Below the pieces are notes generated by a model, which saw only the letters and a program-made list of their open reading frames with translations, was not told where the DNA came from and ran no database searches. Shown in pieces: positions 1-5,463 of a stretch of 8,861 nt of DNA. Every line of letters begins with the position of its first letter. The stretch's first letter is position 1. Origin of the DNA: Bryobacterales bacterium (GTDB lineage: Bacteria > Acidobacteriota > Terriglobia > Bryobacterales > Bryobacteraceae); NCBI GenBank assembly GCA_003139735.1, contig PLGA01000310.1:184-9044 (forward strand), read 5' to 3'. A program made the position numbers and the translations under genes.

Positions 1-234
1 CAGGAGGAGCCGCGCAACATGGGACCGTGGCGATTCATGCGGGAATACCTCCGCCCGCTGTTGCAAGCGACGGGGCGCGAATTGCGCTACATCGGGAGGC
101 CCGAAAGCGCCAGTCCCGCCACCGGTTCCGGCCGGCGTCATCAGCAGGAGCAGGCCGAGATTGTCAACGACGCCCTGGCCCCCGGCGTCATCTCGCAAAC
201 CGGCAAAGTGCGCCTCATGACCAAGCGAAAATAG
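1..234 (+). CDS. sucA: 2-oxoglutarate dehydrogenase E1 component, C-terminal end (5' truncated by window)
   Basis: This is the last 77 codons of a gene whose start lies left of the window; the frame is open from base 1 to the TAG at 232-234. The visible protein begins QEEPRNMGPWRF and continues with RYIGRPESASPATGSG and HQQEQAEIVNDAL. Those blocks are characteristic of the extreme C-terminus of the thiamine-diphosphate E1 subunit of 2-oxoglutarate dehydrogenase, the cytosolic enzyme that decarboxylates 2-oxoglutarate and feeds succinyl groups to the lipoyl E2 subunit in the TCA cycle. The catalytic ThDP-binding domains are outside the window, so I cannot tell a plain SucA from a multifunctional Kgd-type fusion. 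The last 20 or so residues (after NDAL) form a short divergent basic tail. The next gene on the strand, ald, starts 132 bp downstream and seems to have its own leader. Confidence 0.9.
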   Translation, partial: QEEPRNMGPWRFMREYLRPLLQATGRELRYIGRPESASPATGSGRRHQQEQAEIVNDALAPGVISQTGKVRLMTKRK

Positions 235-264
235 GAGACACCCACAACGCGGTGGTGTTAAAAT
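235..264 (+). promoter_or_regulatory. Candidate sigma-70-type promoter for ald
   Basis: GAGACA at 235-240 matches four of six bases of the -35 consensus, and TAAAAT at 259-264 matches five of six of the -10 consensus, with an 18-bp spacer. Transcription would begin near 271 and give ald a leader of about 95 nt containing the hairpins described separately. A weak bulged hairpin (ACA-C-CCAC pairing with GTGG-TGT) lies within the same bases and could instead be a poor terminator of sucA, although no T-run follows it. The assignment rests on two short matches in the only AT-rich patch between the genes. Confidence 0.3.
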
Positions 265-287
265 GCACAGTGGCTTTGGAAGTTGTG

Positions 288-319
288 GTGGGGCAGGCGA
301 TTCGCCTGCCCTCGCCAAG
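288..319. repeat. Short palindromic repeat, copy 1
   Basis: GTGGGGCAGGCG is followed by ATT and then CGCCTGCC, so GGCAGGCG (292-299) and CGCCTGCC (303-310) form a perfect 8-bp GC-rich stem with a 3-nt loop. The same block recurs at 2428-2462. Similarity between the copies extends from GTGGGG on the left to CCAAG on the right (315-319 here), which is more than a shared hairpin would need. It resembles a REP-like dispersed intergenic element. Whether it is abundant genome-wide cannot be seen from one window. Confidence 0.6.
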
Positions 320-360
320 CCGTCCCGCGCAGCGGGACGCGGCGAGCTTCGCTCGGAGGG
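311..360 (+). promoter_or_regulatory. ald 5' leader: nested and competing hairpins ending at the ribosome binding site
   Basis: CTCGCC (311-316) can pair with GGCGAG (341-346), enclosing a perfect 8-bp stem CGTCCCGC (321-328) with GCGGGACG (332-339). An alternative small hairpin pairs CGAGC (343-347) with GCTCG (351-355). It shares bases 343-346 with the large hairpin, so the two are mutually exclusive. The small one directly abuts the ald Shine-Dalgarno GGAGGG (355-360). The structures are visible in the sequence; a switching or translation-control role is only inferred. The alternative is that they are simply part of a dispersed repeat that includes the upstream palindrome. Confidence 0.4.
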
Positions 361-366
361 CGGCAC

Positions 367-1479
367 ATGATCATCGGCGTTCCCAAAGAAATTAAAGACC
401 ACGAAACTCGCGTCGGTCTGGTGCCCAGCGGCGTCCACCAGTTGCGCGAGGCCGGTCACGATGTCCTGGTCGAGGCGCACGCCGGCGAGGGCAGCTCCAT
501 CACCGACCAGGAATACGCGCAGGCCGGCGCCGCCATGGTCGAAAACGCCTCGGAAGTGTGGGCCAAAGCCGGCCTGGTGGTCAAGGTCAAAGAACCCCAG
601 CCCGCCGAATACGCCAATTTCCGTCCGGGCTTGATTCTCTTCACTTACCTGCACCTGGCGCCCCTGCCGGATTTAACGGACCGCCTGCTGGCCGCGCGGG
701 TCAGCGGCGTCGCGTACGAAACCGTCCGCGAAACCGATGGCGGTCTGCCGCTGCTCACCCCCATGAGCGAAGTGGCCGGACGCATGTCGGTGCAAGTGGG
801 CGCGCAGTACCTGGAACGCCAGAACGGCGGCCGCGGCATCCTCCTGGGGGGCGTTCCCGGAGTGCCGCCCGCTAACGTGGTCATACTCGGCGGCGGCGTG
901 GTGGGAACCAATGCCGCTAAGATCGCCGTGGGGATGGGCGCCCACGTGATCCTGATCGACCGGAATTTGAACCGCCTGCGCCAACTGGACGACATCTTCA
1001 ACAGCCAGTTGGTGACTATGGCCTCGAACTCCTGGACCATTGCCGAGAGCGTCAGGACGGCCGATCTGGTGATAGGCTCCGTCCTGATTCCCGGCGCTTC
1101 CGCTCCCAAACTGGTGCGGCGGGAAATGATCGCCGGCATGAAACGCGGGGCCGTAGTAGTGGATGTGGCCATCGACCAGGGCGGCTGCTTTGAAACCTCC
1201 CACGCCACCACCCACACCGAGCCGGTTTTCCTCGTCGATGGCGTCCTGCACTATTGCGTTTCCAACATGCCGGCGGCGGTCCCCCACACCTCCACCTTTG
1301 CGCTCACCAACGCCACCTTCCCGTACCTGCTCGAACTGGCCAACCACGGCCTCCAGGGCGCATGCGAGCGCCATCAGGCCATTCGCGAGGGCGTGAATAC
1401 CCACAACGGCTTTGTGACGCACCGCGGAGTGGCGCAATCGCAGGGCAGGGAATGGCGCCAACTGGCAGCGCTCGACTGA
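367..1479 (+). CDS. ald: Alanine dehydrogenase
   Basis: The predicted 370-residue protein has the usual length of NAD-dependent L-alanine dehydrogenase, which reversibly deaminates alanine to pyruvate and ammonium in the cytosol. It begins [20 protein letters not shown], the typical N-terminus. Key residues fall at the numbers known from the Mycobacterium tuberculosis enzyme: R15 and K75 (VKVKEP) for substrate binding, H96 (YLH) and D270 (VAIDQGG) at the catalytic site. The Rossmann motif GGGVVG lies at 175-180 and the NAD-selecting acidic residue D198 follows (ILIDRN). I chose the ATG at 367 because GGAGGG stands 6 bp upstream and because the longer frame from 283 adds only low-quality residues derived from the hairpin leader. 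No frameshift or missing residue is apparent. The DUF4159 gene follows 53 bp downstream on the same strand and may be cotranscribed. Confidence 0.96.
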   Translation: MIIGVPKEIKDHETRVGLVPSGVHQLREAGHDVLVEAHAGEGSSITDQEYAQAGAAMVENASEVWAKAGLVVKVKEPQPAEYANFRPGLILFTYLHLAPLPDLTDRLLAARVSGVAYETVRETDGGLPLLTPMSEVAGRMSVQVGAQYLERQNGGRGILLGGVPGVPPANVVILGGGVVGTNAAKIAVGMGAHVILIDRNLNRLRQLDDIFNSQLVTMASNSWTIAESVRTADLVIGSVLIPGASAPKLVRREMIAGMKRGAVVVDVAIDQGGCFETSHATTHTEPVFLVDGVLHYCVSNMPAAVPHTSTFALTNATFPYLLELANHGLQGACERHQAIREGVNTHNGFVTHRGVAQSQGREWRQLAALD

Positions 1480-1532
1480 GCGAAGCCGCCCGTGCGCCGC
1501 GCCAGCCCCGAAGTGCTATCTTCGTTGAAGGG

Positions 1533-2387
1533 ATGGTGCTGTCTGGAGTTCTGTGGCGCGGGGGGATCGCCTTGTCGATTCTCGGTTCGCTCTACGCCTT
1601 CCAGCGTCCGTTTCGCCAGTACCCCGGCGTCGAATACAGCATGGGCAGCATTCCACTGCCCGCCGATTACCAGGAAAAAACCGAGTGGGCCTTCGCCCGC
1701 CTCATGTTCCCTGGCGGCGGGACCGACGACGGCTACTATCCCCGTTTTCAGGGCGATTATCATTACGGCCTGTCGCTTTGGACGCAGGATTTTCCGCGCG
1801 CCGACCGCCATTTTTCCGAAGCCGTCCGCCGCCTCACCCGCATCCATGTCCGCTCCGCCGAGCAGGTTGTGGATCTCGATGAGGGCGACGCTTACGATTG
1901 GCCCTGGCTCTACGCCGTCCAAGTGGGCGAGTGGGGCTTTACCTCGCAGGAAGGCAAAGAGCTTCGCGAATACCTGCTGCGCGGCGGCTTTTTCATGGTC
2001 GACGATTTCCACGGCGACTACGAGTGGCAAGTCTTCGAGCGCGGCATCCGGCTCGCGTTTCCCGATGCCGTCATCAGAGATATCCCCGACGACGACCCGA
2101 TTCTCCACACCGTCTACGACATCGGCGAGCGCTACCAGTTGCCCGGCGCCGACCACGTGCGAATGGGCTATAAGCGTCCCCTACGCTTCACCGGCCCGGA
2201 TGACGGCAAGGGAGCCCACTGGCGCGCCATCTACGACGAGAAAGGCCGGATTCTGGTGGCGATCTCCTACAATTCGGATGTCGGCGACGCCTGGGAGTGG
2301 GCCGACGACCCGCGCTATCCCGCGCAGTTCTCCGATCTCGCCATGCGCCTCGGCGTCAACTACATCGTCTACGCCATGACGCATTAG
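1533..2387 (+). CDS. DUF4159 domain-containing protein, probably membrane-anchored or exported
   Basis: A 284-residue protein. Residues 8-23 form a hydrophobic stretch after an Arg (WRGGIALSILGSLYAF), suggesting a signal anchor or uncleaved signal peptide. The remainder, about residues 48-284, matches the DUF4159 pattern as I know it: an EWAFARLMFP start, a DYHYGLSLWTQDFP segment, YDWPWLYAV, an aspartate-rich LREYLLRGGFFMVDDFHGD block (144-162), FPDAVIRDIPDDDPILHTVYDI, an ISYNSDVGDAWEW strand (245-256), and RLGVNYIVYAMTH at the C-terminus. The fold is thought to resemble type-1 glutamine amidotransferase/ThuA-like domains, but no enzymatic function is established and I assign none. The ATG at 1533 directly precedes the hydrophobic segment; the SD (GAAGGG) sits too close to be convincing, so the start is less certain than the family. 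The gene follows ald by 53 bp and is convergent with the gene ending at 2469. Confidence 0.85.
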   Translation: MVLSGVLWRGGIALSILGSLYAFQRPFRQYPGVEYSMGSIPLPADYQEKTEWAFARLMFPGGGTDDGYYPRFQGDYHYGLSLWTQDFPRADRHFSEAVRRLTRIHVRSAEQVVDLDEGDAYDWPWLYAVQVGEWGFTSQEGKELREYLLRGGFFMVDDFHGDYEWQVFERGIRLAFPDAVIRDIPDDDPILHTVYDIGERYQLPGADHVRMGYKRPLRFTGPDDGKGAHWRAIYDEKGRILVAISYNSDVGDAWEWADDPRYPAQFSDLAMRLGVNYIVYAMTH

Positions 2388-2427
2388 GGCCCCTGACCCA
2401 CTCCCCTGCAACTCCTTCGGCAGTGAA

Positions 2428-2462
2428 GTGGGGCAGGCGCTTCCGCCTGCCAATCGGCCAAG
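2428..2462. repeat. Short palindromic repeat, copy 2; possible bidirectional terminator
   Basis: GGCAGGCG (2432-2439) and CGCCTGCC (2444-2451) pair perfectly around a CTTC tetraloop. The flanks GTGGGG on the left and CCAAG on the right match copy 1 at 288-319. It lies in the 81-bp gap between two convergent genes, so it could stop transcription from both sides. Neither side has a clear T-run, so a factor-independent terminator is not proven. Confidence 0.6.
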
Positions 2463-2468
2463 TCTAAA

Positions 2469-3329
2469 CTAATTCTTCCTTTGCTGCATCCCGCGTCCGC
2501 CGTCACCGCCCGCGTCGATCACCTGGTAATCCGCCGGAGGCTGGAATAGCGAAGCCGCCGGCTCGCTCCTGCTGATATCGGTCAGCCGGAAAACCGTCTC
2601 GCCGGTGCGCGGATCCTGATGCTTGGAAAACACCGTGGCCTGCAGGTCCTGCGAGTACCACACCTCCGACACAATCTGCATGGGCTGCTCGTTCCCCATC
2701 TGTCCGGCCGGAACGGTGAACGTGTTGCGCGTGCCGTCGGCCGGCAGACCCGCCATCGTGCGGCGGCCCAACTGCTCGGTTTTCACATTCTGGCCCGCGT
2801 CGTTCGGACCGCGCCCAAAGCGTCCGCCCGGACCCTTTGCCGCATCCCCCCGGCCGGTCCCTCCGCGATCCCCCCTGCCCTGATCCGAGGCCCCGCGTCC
2901 GCCCCGCCCCCGGGATTTTGTGGCGGTCTTGTCATGCACGTTCAATGCATAGTTCACGCCCGCCACTGGGTCGTTGATGAATACCACCTGCTGTATGCTC
3001 GCGTGCGGCGCCAGCGCATCCAGTCCCGCCATGGACTGCTCGTTGCGGACGCGCCCCTCGGAATCGCGAAATATCTTGCCCGTGGAGGGATGGTGAATGC
3101 GATTCCCGTCGGCCAGAACCTGCGTGGTCTCGGTGACCGTGGTGGCCGAGTACGGCGCGTTCCTCACCACCCGGCGAGGCACGCCCGCAACCGCTCCCAG
3201 CAGGCGGGCATCCTGCGACTCCCCGGCGAACCCGGGCCCGAAGCCGTTCCGGCCTTGGGGCGGTCCCGCGGGCTGCGCGTATGCGCCAGCCGCCACCGCC
3301 AGAATAGCGAAAACCGTTCGAATCGCCAT
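2469..3329 (-). CDS. Secreted protein with RG-rich linker, third gene of the ECF sigma/anti-sigma operon
   Basis: The 286-residue product starts with a clear signal peptide (MAIRTVFAILAVAAGAYAQ, cleavage probably near residue 18). The N-terminal half (about 60-135) contains TETTQVLADGNRIHH, FRDSEGRVRNEQ and VVFINDPVAGVNYALN. Residues 139-174 are a low-complexity linker of Arg, Gly and Asp with repeated RG and GRG. The C-terminal half (about 182-270) contains KTEQLGRRTMAGLPADGTRN, SEVWYSQDLQATVFSK and LFQPPADYQV. I recognise these blocks from uncharacterised proteins common in Acidobacteriota and have no function to give. The ATG at 3329 is preferred over the GTG at 3347 because AAGGAAG lies 5 bp before it and the signal peptide starts there. 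It begins 19 bp after the anti-sigma stop, so cotranscription is likely and a role as envelope sensor or target of the regulon is a reasonable inference. Confidence 0.8.
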   Translation of the reverse strand: MAIRTVFAILAVAAGAYAQPAGPPQGRNGFGPGFAGESQDARLLGAVAGVPRRVVRNAPYSATTVTETTQVLADGNRIHHPSTGKIFRDSEGRVRNEQSMAGLDALAPHASIQQVVFINDPVAGVNYALNVHDKTATKSRGRGGRGASDQGRGDRGGTGRGDAAKGPGGRFGRGPNDAGQNVKTEQLGRRTMAGLPADGTRNTFTVPAGQMGNEQPMQIVSEVWYSQDLQATVFSKHQDPRTGETVFRLTDISRSEPAASLFQPPADYQVIDAGGDGGRGMQQRKN

Positions 3330-3348
3330 ACCATCTTCCTTAAACACG

Positions 3349-3978
3349 CTACTCGTCCAAAAATCTCACGGCGCGGGCCAGCCCGTCCGATCCCATCAGT
3401 ACGTCCGCGCGCACGCGCTCGGAGGCGCGGTCCGCCGCCACCGAGTATCCCAGCGCAATCATGGCTGAGCGCGGCACTTCCACGCGCACCACGTTGAGAT
3501 CCGTATCTTGCGGAAGCCGGTCCGCGTTGGGAAGCGGAATAAACTCGCCCGCCGACGCGTCTCCCGCCATTTCAGCCGGCAAGAACGCGCCCCAATCGGT
3601 CACGGCCGCTTCCGCGCCGGCCGCCGTATTCGCCGGTGTTCGTGGCTGCCGGACGCGCCCCGCGAACAGCAGAAACGCGGCCGCCACCACCAACGCCGCG
3701 GCCGTCCACGCCAACACCGGGGACCACCACCGGCGCACCGGCGGAGGCGCCGCCAGTCCCGCCTGTCCACGGAACTCCGCCAACAGCTTGGCTTCCACGC
3801 GCCCCGGCGCCTTCAGCCGGCCCCATTCGGCCGCCACGCCCCGCAACCCCGCCGCCAGCGCGTCGTGATGGTTCAGAACCGCCGCGCAAGCCGTACATTC
3901 CCGCCCGTGAGCGGCAGCCTCCGGGCCCGCCTCACCTTCCAACTCGGGCATGGTGCTCCAGAATTCCTGGCAAGTCAT
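3349..3978 (-). CDS. Zinc-finger transmembrane anti-sigma factor
   Basis: A 209-residue protein read from the ATG at 3978, which overlaps the sigma-factor stop codon as ATGA. The N-terminal cytoplasmic region holds H24-x3-C28-x2-C31 (HGRECTAC), the zinc-binding anti-sigma motif typical of ECF anti-sigma factors. A single transmembrane helix runs from about 84 to 106 (WSPVLAWTAAALVVAAAFLL), leaving roughly 100 residues outside the membrane, which end in VRADVLMGSDGLARAVRFLDE. Known family members hold their partner sigma factor inactive at the membrane until a signal releases it; the partner here should be the adjacent upstream gene. The much longer frame extending back to 4392 only reads through the sigma gene and is not supported. 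The extracytoplasmic domain does not match a family I recognise, so the signal is unknown. Confidence 0.88.
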   Translation of the reverse strand: MTCQEFWSTMPELEGEAGPEAAAHGRECTACAAVLNHHDALAAGLRGVAAEWGRLKAPGRVEAKLLAEFRGQAGLAAPPPVRRWWSPVLAWTAAALVVAAAFLLFAGRVRQPRTPANTAAGAEAAVTDWGAFLPAEMAGDASAGEFIPLPNADRLPQDTDLNVVRVEVPRSAMIALGYSVAADRASERVRADVLMGSDGLARAVRFLDE

Positions 3979-4598
3979 ATCAAACTCCTGGCCGGATCCA
4001 GGGCGTCCAGCCGGGGATGGCGGTCCTGATGCAGCTTCTCCAGCAGCAGCGCGCGCGCCCGATGCAGCCGCGACCGCACCGTACCCACCGGACACCCCAG
4101 CACGAAAGCGGCTTCCGCATAATCCACTTCCTCCAGGTCGCACAGCGCCACCACCTCGCGATAGCGCGGCGGCAGCGTTTCCACGGCCCGGCGCAGCGCC
4201 GCAATGCCCTCTTTCCGCGTCAAAGCGGCCAATGGATCGGGGCCGGCCGCCCTCTCGGGCAGCACCGAATCCTCCTCGCCGGCTTCGAGCGCCACGTCCG
4301 CCCGGCGGCGCTCCAGTTGCCGCAGCAACAGTTTGCGGGCTATGCCGAAAAGGTACCCCGCTAGCGTTCCTCGCTCCGGATCGTACCCGCAATCGTCGCG
4401 AATCAAGGCCAGAAACACCTCCTGGATCACGTCTTCCGCCGTGGCCGCCGAACTGCTCATATGCAGCGCGAACCGGTAAATGGCGGCCTGGCGGCGGCGG
4501 TACAGGGCGGTGAACGCCTGCTCGTCGCCGCTGCGCATGCGCAAGAGGAGTTCGTCGTCCGTCTCCGCCGGAATCTCCGCCATCGGTTCTTCACTCAT
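3975..4598 (-). CDS. ECF-family RNA polymerase sigma factor
   Basis: A 207-residue protein with the two-domain layout of extracytoplasmic-function sigma factors. Region 2 spans about residues 24-97 (AFTALYRRRQAAIYRFALHM, then TAEDVIQEVFLALIRD, which is the core-polymerase and -10 recognition helix). Region 4 spans about 133-187 (TLPPRYREVVALCDLEEVDY followed by VGTVRSRLHRARALLLEKL, the -35 recognition helix-turn-helix). A short acidic linker with EAGEEDSVLPERAAGPDP separates them. It should direct polymerase to a small regulon when freed from the adjacent anti-sigma factor. The start at 4598 is the first ATG but has no good SD; the second ATG, 15 bp further in (MAEIP), is an alternative. The 4-bp ATGA overlap with the anti-sigma gene suggests translational coupling that keeps the two proteins in balance. 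Confidence 0.93.
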   Translation of the reverse strand: MSEEPMAEIPAETDDELLLRMRSGDEQAFTALYRRRQAAIYRFALHMSSSAATAEDVIQEVFLALIRDDCGYDPERGTLAGYLFGIARKLLLRQLERRRADVALEAGEEDSVLPERAAGPDPLAALTRKEGIAALRRAVETLPPRYREVVALCDLEEVDYAEAAFVLGCPVGTVRSRLHRARALLLEKLHQDRHPRLDALDPARSLI

Positions 4599-4646
4599 GA
4601 TTCGCCCGGCGCGCCGGAAAGTTCCACAATCCTGGACCCACTCAGG

Positions 4647-4675
4647 CCCCTAGCAGGGCGCCGGTAAATTGTCAA
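4647..4675 (-). promoter_or_regulatory. Candidate promoter for the ECF sigma operon
   Basis: On the - strand a perfect TTGACA (4675 to 4670) is followed after 17 bp by TAGGGG (4652 to 4647), which matches only the first two bases of the -10 consensus. The spacing and the position about 50 bp before the sigma ATG are suitable, but the -10 is poor. This could equally be a chance -35 match in the AT-rich divergent intergenic region. Confidence 0.25.
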
Positions 4676-4725
4676 GACTATTTGGAGCTATCCCCGATAC
4701 CGTTACGTACTCAATTACGCTATCC

Positions 4726-4731
4726 TATTAT
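4726..4731 (+). promoter_or_regulatory. Candidate -10 element for the PAS-LuxR gene
   Basis: TATTAT lies 24 bp before the ATG at 4756, in the most AT-rich stretch of the window (about 4665-4740). The hexamer 17 bp upstream, TTACGT, matches the -35 consensus only at its first two bases. A transcript from here would have a leader of roughly 18 nt containing the SD GCGGAG. Support is limited to position and base composition. Confidence 0.25.
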
Positions 4732-4755
4732 CTCAATCACACTCGCGGAGCGGCG

Positions 4756-5454
4756 ATGACCCTCGGAAACCAAGTTCAAGTCGACGATGCGGAGGCGTTG
4801 CGGGAGAGACTCGCTGAATTGGAGGCGGAGCTGCTGCGCCGCCAGGAAAGCCAGAGGACCTGCGACCAGCGCTTTCGGTCGTTTGCCGATGCCGCGCCGG
4901 TCATGATCTGGATGGGTGGCGCCGACGCCCGCTGCACCTACTGCAACCGCGCATGGATCGAGTTCCGCGGCCGCACCTTGGAACAGGAGCTCGACCACGG
5001 GTGGATGGATGGATTGCATCCCGAGGATCGGGAATCGGTCTACGGCGCCTATCTCAAGGCGTTCGCCGGCCGCTACCCGTTCCGCGCGCAGTTCCGTATG
5101 CAGCGCGCCGGCGGCGAGTACGGCTGGGTGGAAAGCGCCGGCGTGGCGCGCCACGGCGAAGATGGGGCTTTCGCGGGCTATATGGGCGCGGCCATCGAGC
5201 TTACCGGCCGGAAGCGCCCCATGACCGCGCCCGACGAACAGTCCGTACGCACGGTCTTCGCCCTCACCGAGCGCGAGCGCCAGGTGCTTGCCCTGATCGC
5301 CCAAGGCAATTCCACCAAGCAAACCGCCGCGCGCCTCGGCATCAGCTACAAGACGGCCGACTCCCACCGCACCCGCATCCTGGAAAAACTGGGCGTTCAC
5401 GAAACCGCCAGCATGGTCCGCTACGCCATCCGCGCCGGCCTGATCGAAGCCTGA
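4756..5454 (+). CDS. PAS-domain LuxR-type transcriptional regulator
   Basis: A 232-residue soluble protein. Residues 11-35 are rich in Glu, Leu and Arg heptads and likely form a short coiled coil. A PAS domain follows at about 36-152; the segment YCNRAWIEFRGRTLEQELD and the GLHPEDRE turn are typical of the PAS_3 type, and EYGWVESAGV with GYMGAAIELTGR forms its C-terminal strands. Residues 168-232 are a LuxR/FixJ-type DNA-binding domain, with LTERERQVLALIAQGNSTK, then ISYKTADSHRTRILEKLGV as the recognition helix. There is no receiver domain and no membrane helix, so this is a one-component cytosolic sensor whose ligand or cofactor is unknown. The ATG at 4756 was chosen over the TTG at 4669 because GCGGAG (4745-4750) precedes it at a proper distance and the extra 29 residues look like translated promoter DNA. 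The gene is divergent from the ECF operon and convergent with the DNase II-like gene. Confidence 0.9.
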   Translation: MTLGNQVQVDDAEALRERLAELEAELLRRQESQRTCDQRFRSFADAAPVMIWMGGADARCTYCNRAWIEFRGRTLEQELDHGWMDGLHPEDRESVYGAYLKAFAGRYPFRAQFRMQRAGGEYGWVESAGVARHGEDGAFAGYMGAAIELTGRKRPMTAPDEQSVRTVFALTERERQVLALIAQGNSTKQTAARLGISYKTADSHRTRILEKLGVHETASMVRYAIRAGLIEA

Positions 5455-5463
5455 GCCGCGCTC

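Noticed and set aside
673..1461. Long - strand open frame of 262 residues opposite ald
   Set aside because: It is a shadow of the GC-rich ald codons: composition is dominated by Gly, His, Ala and Val, no family motif is visible, and the opposite strand holds a motif-complete enzyme.
2619..3497. + strand open frame of 292 residues opposite the RG-rich protein gene and the end of the anti-sigma gene
   Set aside because: It is Arg/Pro-rich, shows no motif, and overlaps two well-supported - strand genes; typical of high-GC antisense frames.
3979..4392. N-terminal extension of the anti-sigma frame upstream of 3978
   Set aside because: The extra 138 residues are Gly/Arg/Ala-rich antisense-like reading through the sigma gene in another frame; the ATGA overlap gives a natural start at 3978.
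4616..4625. GGAAAGTTCC palindrome, read on the - strand as GGAACTTTCC, resembling an ECF -35 element for autoregulation
   Set aside because: A -10 at the usual distance would fall on the sigma start codon itself, and no GTC-like -10 is present there. It would need a downstream start at 4583 to make sense.
4669..4755. TTG-initiated extension of the PAS-LuxR protein
   Set aside because: The added residues derive from the AT-rich promoter-like region and the ATG at 4756 has a proper SD.
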